DNA from: Bacteroides sp.
Lineage (GTDB): Bacteria > Bacteroidota > Bacteroidia > Bacteroidales > Muribaculaceae
Assembly: GCA_014802535.1 (NCBI GenBank)
Contig: JAAVCC010000003.1
Location: 568,600-606,658, forward strand
Direction of reading: 5' to 3'
Length of the DNA stretch: 38,059 bases
The translations under genes were made by a program, and so were the position numbers. The notes beneath the pieces are model-generated. The model did not search any database and was not told the DNA's origin. It saw only the letters and a program-made list of their open reading frames with translations. This document shows, one piece after another, positions 33,501 through 38,059 of the stretch (the first letter of the stretch is position 1; each line of letters starts with the position of its first letter).

Positions 33501-34375
33501 TCGGTTGTTTTCATCCATTCCTGTTTTGTATATAACATTCGCTCGGGATCGGAAATTGTTCTGCCGGTAGATAGACAAATCAGTCGGTCATGGGCTTCGG
33601 CGTCTTCTTCATTTACAAAATGGACGTCGTTGGAGCACATCAGTTTGACATCGTTGGCACGTGCGAGTTCAATGAGTTTTTCGTTAACCTCACATTGAAG
33701 CGGATAAACTTCATGATTGGCTTGTGGGGTTGAAGCTTTATGGCGTTGGAGTTCGATATAGTAGTCCTCGCCAAATATATTTTTATACCATTTGATGCGA
33801 CGGTCGGCCTCTTCAATGTTGCCGGCAAGAATAAGCTTGGGCAGTTCACCGCCAAGACACGCCGAACAGATGATAAGCCCTTCGGCATGCGCCTCAAGTT
33901 CGGCATGGTCGGTTCGCGGATGATAGTAATATCCGTCAACCCATGCTTTTGAAACCAGTTTGATAAGGTTTTTGTAGCCTGTTTTGTTTTTGGCAAGAAC
34001 AATCAGATGTCGTCCTTTGTCGTTTTTCTCTAAATGGCTCGACTCTGATATATACATTTCACAGCCGAAGATTGGCTTGAAGAATTTGTTTTCGGTTTGA
34101 GCAATTTTTTCTTTGAGCTCGAGAGCCTCGGGTGATTCCTGGTCGGGAAGTGCTTCAAGTTCTTTCTTCAGATCTTTTATTTGTCCCTTTGTCTTGCCGT
34201 TTATTTTTTCAACATAATTGAAAAATTCTTTTATACCAAACATATTACCGTGATCGGTCACGGCAATACCGGGCATTCCGTCGGCTACAGCTTTGTTAAC
34301 CAATGCTTCGATTGATGCCTGGCCGTCGAGAAGAGAGTATTGGGTGTGTACGTGTAGATGGACAAAGGGAATCAT
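30575..34375 (-). CDS. dnaE: DNA polymerase III subunit alpha
   Basis: A 1266-residue replicative polymerase. An N-terminal PHP domain starts at residue 6 (HLHVHTQYSLLDG) and continues to about 330, with VTDHGNMFG and CSNDVHFV metal-binding blocks. The palm begins with SVGPGRGSAAGSCVAYCLGI, and the catalytic aspartates are in LPDIDIDFDDDGR near 490. Fingers, with YRPGPMDYIPDFIARKHG and YQEQVM, cover about 650-900, including the NKSHATCYSWVAFQTAYLKA helix. Tandem helix-hairpin-helix (IKGVGDNVV) and an OB-fold (about 1080-1170) follow. The C-terminus lacks an obvious clamp-binding peptide. It is full length for the Bacteroidota DnaE1 group, with a TAAATTTG element 37 bases upstream. Confidence 0.97.
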   Translation of the reverse strand: MIPFVHLHVHTQYSLLDGQASIEALVNKAVADGMPGIAVTDHGNMFGIKEFFNYVEKINGKTKGQIKDLKKELEALPDQESPEALELKEKIAQTENKFFKPIFGCEMYISESSHLEKNDKGRHLIVLAKNKTGYKNLIKLVSKAWVDGYYYHPRTDHAELEAHAEGLIICSACLGGELPKLILAGNIEEADRRIKWYKNIFGEDYYIELQRHKASTPQANHEVYPLQCEVNEKLIELARANDVKLMCSNDVHFVNEEDAEAHDRLICLSTGRTISDPERMLYTKQEWMKTTEEMNNLFGDIPEALANTIEILDKVEPYSIDHGPIMPNFAIPEEFGNEEEYRSRLTEKDLFDEFTRDENGNVVMSQEDAEAKIKKLGGYEKLYRIKFEADYLRKLAYDGAAKRYGTPLPKEIDERINFELHIMKTMGFPGYFLIVQDFITVARQELGVSVGPGRGSAAGSCVAYCLGITQIDPVKYDLLFERFLNPDRISLPDIDIDFDDDGRADVLRYVTQKYGEENVAHIITYGTMAAKSAIKDVARVENLPLPESDRLAKLIPAHMPTLPNGKEAKPTLANCYELLNEFKTELHSTNPLIVETLKYARQLEGNVRNTGVHACGVIICRDPITDWVPVSTVVDKTIPGPEGRQLVTQYEGRVIEETGLIKMDFLGLKTLSIIKEAVKNIKDTRGFDLDIDNIPIDDPKTYQLYCEGKTTGTFQFESAGMQKYLRELQPSTFEDLIAMNALYRPGPMDYIPDFIARKHGRSPIVYDIPVMEKYLKDTYGVTVYQEQVMLLSRLLANFTRGESDTLRKAMGKKLIDKMNHLKGKFLEGGQANGHKPEVLEKIWADWEKFASYAFNKSHATCYSWVAFQTAYLKANYPAEYMAAVLSRNRSDITKITGFMNECKSMGITVKCPDVNESVSNFGVNKEGDIRFGLSAIKGVGDNVVQQIIETRKKGGPFESIYDFIERVPYGAVNRKTFEALAYSGAFDCFKDFKREDYFSKNNRDETFAELLLRYGQLFQQEANNNEASLFGDDDPAINTAGRPQCKPAIEWNNAYKLERERELVGLYLSAHPLDPFYMELNFGCMTIADFEKVEKKPGMRCAIGGLVVDFQKRDTRRGGKMGILKIEDYTGTYDVKFFDDDYYKYMNFGEPGTPVFVEMSFSENRYREGEVRMSINTIDLLSKLKGKLLKGITIDLDTGSLSSAIIDLLVDKANNPSDNVGSLTFNLYDGTLNRTIKLDSSLRIPLTRDLTDMLDDLNLKYHFENN

Positions 34376-34411
34376 GTGTAAGTGGTCTTTTCAAGTTTTA
34401 ATTTTCGATTT

Positions 34412-34419
34412 CAAATTTA
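34412..34419 (-). promoter_or_regulatory. TAnnTTTG -7 element for dnaE-trxA
   Basis: On the minus strand TAAATTTG lies 36 bases before the dnaE ATG. No TTTG occurs at 19-21 nt upstream, only a TTTC at shorter distance. Confidence 0.45.
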
Positions 34420-34459
34420 GAAAAAAAGTTTGAAACAGAAATAAAGCTCCTGTTAAAAG

Positions 34460-34488
34460 TTATTTACATTTTTGTAAAATGTAGATAA
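34460..34488 (-). terminator. AT-rich hairpin after the TPR gene
   Basis: A 13-bp stem (34460-34472 with 34476-34488, one G-U pair) and a 3-nt loop immediately follow the stop codon at 34490 of the leftward TPR gene. It is AT-rich with no distinct T-run, so it is a possible weak terminator ending the ung operon. Confidence 0.45.
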
Positions 34489-34489
34489 G

Positions 34490-35311
34490 TTATTTGAGAA
34501 ATGACTCTACTGTTTTGGGATTTACACCTAACTCGATAGCTCGCTGTCCGTCTAATTTGGCCTGTTTTGTCTGATATCGTTGTTTGTTGAGCATGGCTCT
34601 ATAGAGATATAGCATGCCGTCGTCGGGTGCAAGTTCGAGTCCGTCGGCAATATCTTCGGCGGCTTCTCCAAGATTTCCGGTCATAAGGTGGCAAAGAGCT
34701 CGTGATGCAAGATAATCAGATGATTTTTCTTTAGAAATCAAACGGTTAAGATATTGTAATGCTTGGCTGTATTTGTGCTGTATTACAAGTAGTCGAGCTT
34801 TTGCAAGTGCGGTGTTCTCGCCCTCTGGGTCAAGCATTTCAAGTGTCGTGAAATCGTCTTCGGCTTGATTGATCATACCGCTTGACAATTCAATCATTCC
34901 GCGATAAAAATATGGATCGGGTTGTTTGGGGTCAATTTCGATGACAAGATTATAGTCGTTTAGAGCTTCAGCTGCCATTCCGTTTACCAATCGCACTCGA
35001 GCCCGGTTGTTGAGAATTGTGGTCGAACGTGGTGCGATTGAATTGGCTCGGTCAAGTGTCGCGAGAGCCAGAGAGTCTTGCCCCATGTAGAAGCGAACCA
35101 TTCCGAGATTTGACATTAAAAGAATATTACCCGGATTATCGGGTTGAAGATCCATCGCTTCGATATATAGTTTCTCGGCTTGTGCAAAATCACCGGCTTT
35201 GACTGCGGCATCGGCATCGTCAACAATGCGAAGATAAATACCTTCGTTTGCAATGTCGGCTTTGACTGTCAGCGCAGTTATGAGCGTAAGGAGTGATAAT
35301 ATAAATTTCAT
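34490..35311 (-). CDS. periplasmic TPR-repeat protein
   Basis: A 273-residue exported protein from the ATG at 35311 (MKFILSLLTLITALTVKA, signal peptide). A longer open frame to 35473 overlaps the upstream DUF3109 gene and would bury the signal, so I reject it. Residues about 20-265 consist of consecutive tetratricopeptide pairs, for example AGDFAQAEKLYIEAMDLQPD, YMGQDSLALATLDRANSIAP, NDYNLVIEIDPKQPDPYFYRG and LGEAAEDIADGLELAPDD, about seven in all. The role is probably as a protein-binding scaffold in the periplasm. It is the last gene of the putative operon starting at ung, 19 bases after the DUF3109 stop. No partner can be named from sequence. Confidence 0.82.
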   Translation of the reverse strand: MKFILSLLTLITALTVKADIANEGIYLRIVDDADAAVKAGDFAQAEKLYIEAMDLQPDNPGNILLMSNLGMVRFYMGQDSLALATLDRANSIAPRSTTILNNRARVRLVNGMAAEALNDYNLVIEIDPKQPDPYFYRGMIELSSGMINQAEDDFTTLEMLDPEGENTALAKARLLVIQHKYSQALQYLNRLISKEKSSDYLASRALCHLMTGNLGEAAEDIADGLELAPDDGMLYLYRAMLNKQRYQTKQAKLDGQRAIELGVNPKTVESFLK

Positions 35312-35330
35312 AATCGCGGGCTGATTATTG

Positions 35331-35954
35331 TTATTGATTTTGATCGTCAGAACCGTATTGTTCGAGATAGGCATCGCAAGCCATAGCGAGCTCATCATAC
35401 CATTCCTTGCCAAAATAATCGGTAAGCGGACCTTCGAGAAAACGGTAAAGTCTGATATTGTTGGCACGGCCAAGAACCTCGGCGCAACGACAAATTTTCC
35501 AACGATGATAGTTGACTGCAGTGAATGACGGGTAGGTCGTCAATCTAACCGGATACAGGCTGCATGATGCCGGTTTTTTGAAATCGACACGACCTTCACG
35601 GTAGGCTTTTTCGATTGCGCATAGACACATCCCTCCCTCTCCATAGGTGGTAAATACACAATTTTTCCCCTCAATAATAGATGTTACAAGGTCGCCTTCT
35701 TCGTCGATATAGGCGACTCCATTTTCTTCAATCTCGCGTTTTGCAGCAGGTAAAAGATCTTCCCAAATTTGTGGCAGAATTTTTTCAATCTTGGCTTGTT
35801 CATCGGTGGTAATAGGAGCACCGGCATCGCCTTCGATGCAACATTGACCAAGGCATTTTTCAAGGTCACAACAAAAAAAGCGTTCGGCAAGATCGAGCGA
35901 GACAAGGGTATCTTTTATTTCAAGCATGATTTCTTCAGTTGATTCAGTTTCCAT
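35331..35954 (-). CDS. DUF3109 family cysteine-rich protein
   Basis: A 207-residue soluble protein with no signal peptide and a cluster of cysteines: FFCCDLEKCLGQCCIEGDAG near residues 26-45, NCVFTTYGEGGMCLCAI near 96-112, KPASCSLYPVR near 126-136 and KICRCAEVLG near 152-161. This is the DUF3109 pattern, resembling the CxxCC Zn/Fe-binding YkgJ group, so a metal or Fe-S cluster is likely. The ATG at 35954 overlaps the end of the preceding gene by 11 bases (ATGGAAACTGA), implying translational coupling. A downstream Met10 is an alternative start. The function is unknown. Confidence 0.85.
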   Translation of the reverse strand: METESTEEIMLEIKDTLVSLDLAERFFCCDLEKCLGQCCIEGDAGAPITTDEQAKIEKILPQIWEDLLPAAKREIEENGVAYIDEEGDLVTSIIEGKNCVFTTYGEGGMCLCAIEKAYREGRVDFKKPASCSLYPVRLTTYPSFTAVNYHRWKICRCAEVLGRANNIRLYRFLEGPLTDYFGKEWYDELAMACDAYLEQYGSDDQNQ

Positions 35955-37167
35955 TATTTTTAAATGAGTAGTAGCCGATTATACGGGGATAACGCATGGT
36001 CGGAGATATATAGTAAAGCAGAAGGTCATATCGCAACGGTGTTTCGTTGAAGTTGCCTTCGATTGTGTCGGGTTTGAGCGGGTTGCCTGATAAATAACGG
36101 TAATTATAGGCGCCCTGTTTGAGCTTGACGGTTGCTTTGTATTGACTTGATATTGAGTCAAATGTCATTGGAAGTATGCCATTTGAAAGATGGTGCGTGA
36201 AATTACCCTGAATGGCTACGGGTCTGGTTGCCATGAAGGGTCTGTCAAGTGAGAACACGACCTCACAGTAGTCGGCATTGGTTTCAGGAATACCGATGTG
36301 TGAATCAATAATAAAGCCTCCGTAAAGAGTTCCGTCGGTTTGGTATTGAGTATCAGCGCGCGGACTGTCATTATTGATCAAGAAGCGGTGGTTGCCGTCG
36401 GGTGTTTGCTGTATGGCTGAAATGTTATGTCCCGGGTAATATGAATCGGTGATGTCAAATCGTCGCCAAACATTACCATTATTAAATATGAGTTTGGGAT
36501 TGTGTTCAAATATCGCGCGATTGCCATCAAGACGAGTCGGTTTAATGTCTGAAGCTACGGGATATCCGTCAATAAATACAGAGAGTGTGAGATTGTCTGA
36601 ATTTAGATTTGTAATTGAATTGTCGATATTACATTGAAGTGAGAGCTGTCGCTGTCCCCGGTTGAAACTTATATCGGTTGCCGATGTTAAAGAGGGCATG
36701 AACATTGCGTTTGACTCTGAAACGTAAAACGGCAGACTTAAAATTGTGTCGGACGGTTGATCGTCGTCGATAAAGTCAAGGCGGAATGTGCCGCTCAAAG
36801 TCGGGAGTAGGTTCTCGCGTGACAATGTGAATCGATAATGGGTATATGAAGTTACGGTCGATTGAGAGTTTTCAATCTCATTGACGTCTGCGCGGTTGAA
36901 TGACGGGAGAAATTCAATATCGGTCATGCGCGATGGTTTGTAATCGGTGGTGAGTGGCGTGACCGATACTCTCAGGTAGCGCAGGTCGGGCTCAAGCAAA
37001 TCAAAACTGACGGTCAATGAATCATTGCTGTTAGTGTGTAGCACGACGGGTGTAACCTGATTGCCGTTAACTGATGTAATAACTGTGTGGGGTATGACCG
37101 GTTGGGCTACTGCAAAATGAGCAACCGAGAGAAAAAATGTAAGAGTTATTATCAGTTTATTAAACAT
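35944..37167 (-). CDS. DUF5103-like type IX secretion plug protein
   Basis: A 407-residue exported protein with signal peptide MFNKLIITLTFFLSVAHFAVA. The body is almost entirely beta-strand, in three sandwich-like parts (about residues 22-150, 155-265 and 270-395). The C-terminal block, FSLDRPFMATRPVAIQGNFT, then KLKQGAYNYRYL, IEGNFNETPLRYDLLLYY and RYPRIIGYYSF, matches the pattern I know for DUF5103. That family was named the plug of the type IX secretion translocon, where it closes the SprA/Sov channel on the periplasmic side. No other T9SS gene is in the window. It starts 13 bases after ung and overlaps the DUF3109 gene by 11 bases. Confidence 0.72.
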   Translation of the reverse strand: MFNKLIITLTFFLSVAHFAVAQPVIPHTVITSVNGNQVTPVVLHTNSNDSLTVSFDLLEPDLRYLRVSVTPLTTDYKPSRMTDIEFLPSFNRADVNEIENSQSTVTSYTHYRFTLSRENLLPTLSGTFRLDFIDDDQPSDTILSLPFYVSESNAMFMPSLTSATDISFNRGQRQLSLQCNIDNSITNLNSDNLTLSVFIDGYPVASDIKPTRLDGNRAIFEHNPKLIFNNGNVWRRFDITDSYYPGHNISAIQQTPDGNHRFLINNDSPRADTQYQTDGTLYGGFIIDSHIGIPETNADYCEVVFSLDRPFMATRPVAIQGNFTHHLSNGILPMTFDSISSQYKATVKLKQGAYNYRYLSGNPLKPDTIEGNFNETPLRYDLLLYYISPTMRYPRIIGYYSFKNNGN

Positions 37168-37180
37168 TTGGCTTAGCTTT

Positions 37181-37843
37181 CTACCAGTCGATAGGAGTCT
37201 TACCTATTGACTGAAGATATTGATTGGCTTTAGAGAAATGGCGATTGCCGAGAAATCCGCGATAGGCAGAGAGGGGAGAGGGATGGACTGAGGTCAGTAC
37301 AAGATGTTTAGACTCGTCGATCAGTCTCTTTTTTGAGATTGCATAGTTACCCCAAAGCAAAAAAACGATGCCTTGATAGTTGGATGACAGGCGAGAAATC
37401 ACACAGTCGGTAAAAGTTTCCCACCCTTGACCCTGGTGAGACGCTGCGCGATGTGCTTCGACGGTCAATGTTGCGTTGAGAAGAAGAACTCCTTGCTCGG
37501 CCCATCGTGATAAATCGCCCGACTGAGGTATAGGGCGACCGGTGTCATCGCTTATTTCTTTGAAAATGTTTACAAGTGATGGCGGTATCTGAATGCCGGG
37601 TGCAACTGAAAAGCAAAGACCGTTGGCTTGTCCCGGTCCATGATACGGATCTTGCCCGATGATGACAACCTTAACTTTGTCGGCGGGACAAGAGTCAAAG
37701 GCTGCAAAAATTTTAGAGGCAGGTGGGAAAATCGTTTTAGTGGCGTACTCATGTTTCACAAAATCCACAAGTTTTGTAAAATATGGTAAATCCCATTGGT
37801 CTTTAAGTAGGGAATTCCACGATTGTTCAATCTTGACGTGCAT
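37181..37843 (-). CDS. ung: Uracil-DNA glycosylase (family 1)
   Basis: A 220-residue repair enzyme that removes uracil from DNA by cleaving the N-glycosidic bond, starting base excision repair. I choose the ATG at 37843 (MHVKIEQSWNSLLKDQWDLPYF), because a longer frame to 37900 runs through the promoter element TAGTTTTG. The water-activating loop GQDPYHG is at residues 63-69 (Asp65), the uracil-binding LLLNATLTVE follows near 135, and the catalytic HPSPLSAYRG loop begins at His187. All family-1 residues are present and the length is normal. It is the first gene of a probable four-gene operon. Confidence 0.96.
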   Translation of the reverse strand: MHVKIEQSWNSLLKDQWDLPYFTKLVDFVKHEYATKTIFPPASKIFAAFDSCPADKVKVVIIGQDPYHGPGQANGLCFSVAPGIQIPPSLVNIFKEISDDTGRPIPQSGDLSRWAEQGVLLLNATLTVEAHRAASHQGQGWETFTDCVISRLSSNYQGIVFLLWGNYAISKKRLIDESKHLVLTSVHPSPLSAYRGFLGNRHFSKANQYLQSIGKTPIDW

Positions 37844-37863
37844 TGTATAATATTCAAATGATT

Positions 37864-37895
37864 CTTGCAAAACTACAAAAAAAAACTTAATTTTG
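37864..37895 (+). promoter_or_regulatory. promoter of the tRNA-Arg gene
   Basis: CTTG at 37864-37867, a 20-nt spacer and TAATTTTG at 37888-37895 give a good Bacteroidota promoter, with transcription expected to start about 40 bases before the mature tRNA. It overlaps the ung -7 element on the other strand. Confidence 0.6.
37868..37875 (-). promoter_or_regulatory. TAnnTTTG -7 element for ung
   Basis: On the minus strand this reads TAGTTTTG, 24 bases before the ung ATG. No good -33 TTTG is present at the normal spacing. It lies inside the spacer of the divergent tRNA promoter. Confidence 0.5.
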
Positions 37896-37940
37896 CACAT
37901 CGAAAGCGAGTATATAACATTTTTTATTAACTCGTGACTT

Positions 37941-38012
37941 GCACCCGTAGTTCAATGGATAGAATGAGTGATTCCGGTTCTCTTGATAGGGGTTCGATTC
38001 CCCTCGGGTGTA
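37941..38012 (+). tRNA. tRNA-Arg (anticodon CCG)
   Basis: A 72-nt cloverleaf without encoded CCA. The acceptor stem GCACCCG pairs with CGGGTGT (first pair G-U), with discriminator A at 38012. The D arm is GTTC/GAAT with loop AATGGATA. The anticodon loop TTCCGGT reads CCG, for Arg codon CGG. The T arm is AGGGG-TTCGATT-CCCCT. The anticodon stem AGTGA/TCTCT has one U-U mismatch (positions 29-41). The gene is single, with its own promoter and a terminator at 38019. Confidence 0.93.
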
Positions 38013-38018
38013 CAAAAT

Positions 38019-38052
38019 AAAGTCCTTAATACGATGAGTATTAAGGACTTTT
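38019..38052 (+). terminator. rho-independent terminator of the tRNA
   Basis: A perfect 14-bp stem (38019-38032 with 38038-38051, AAAGTCCTTAATAC type) with a 5-nt loop and TTTT at its 3' end, starting 7 bases after the tRNA. Confidence 0.88.
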
Positions 38053-38059
38053 GCTTTAT

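Overview
The window looks like chromosome from a Bacteroidales bacterium, and the gene set fits the Muribaculaceae/Bacteroides side of the order. Three observations support this. First, many genes are preceded by the Bacteroidota promoter form (TTTG, 19-21 nt, TAnnTTTG) rather than a sigma-70 TTGACA/TATAAT pair. Second, families largely confined to Bacteroidota are present (DUF6242, DUF6089, DUF4293, DUF3108, DUF3109, and a DUF5103-like type IX secretion plug). Third, the local gene orders uppS-bamA-ompH, trxB-lolA-ftsK and dnaE-trxA are typical of the group. Most of the window is conserved housekeeping DNA. I see no insertion sequence, prophage, integrase or CRISPR array.

Layout, left to right. 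1-1029 is the 3' part of a TPR protein. 1304-13153 is a long rightward block devoted mainly to the cell envelope: a DUF6242 lipoprotein, a DUF6089 beta-barrel protein, undecaprenyl diphosphate synthase (uppS), BamA, three tandem Skp/OmpH chaperones, a SurA-like lipoprotein without a visible isomerase domain, a two-parvulin SurA, and an OstA/LptA-like protein with a repetitive charged tail. Together these supply lipid carrier, outer-membrane protein assembly and probably LPS transport. An M18 aminopeptidase follows (13189-14481) and converges on a leftward DUF4293 membrane protein.

The largest gap without a protein gene (14978-15552) is not empty. It holds a leftward structured RNA gene of about 290 nt with a good promoter and terminator (possibly the Bacteroidales 6S RNA), the DUF4293 promoter, and the promoter and possible operator of a rightward tripartite ABC exporter (15553-21188: ATPase, two MacB-like permeases, adaptor, TolC). 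Next comes a two-gene pair (21217-23712): an acidic protein of unrecognised function and a trypsin-like protease with no signal peptide, fused to a zinc ribbon and a C-terminal domain of unknown function. I consider this pair the most novel protein content here.

From 23783 to 37843 everything is leftward: trxB, a LolA-like chaperone, FtsK, a DUF3108 protein, an EamA transporter, trxA, dnaE, and a putative operon reading ung, T9SS plug-like, DUF3109, TPR. A rightward tRNA-Arg(CCG) with its own promoter and terminator closes the window. Its promoter lies back to back with, and overlaps, that of ung.
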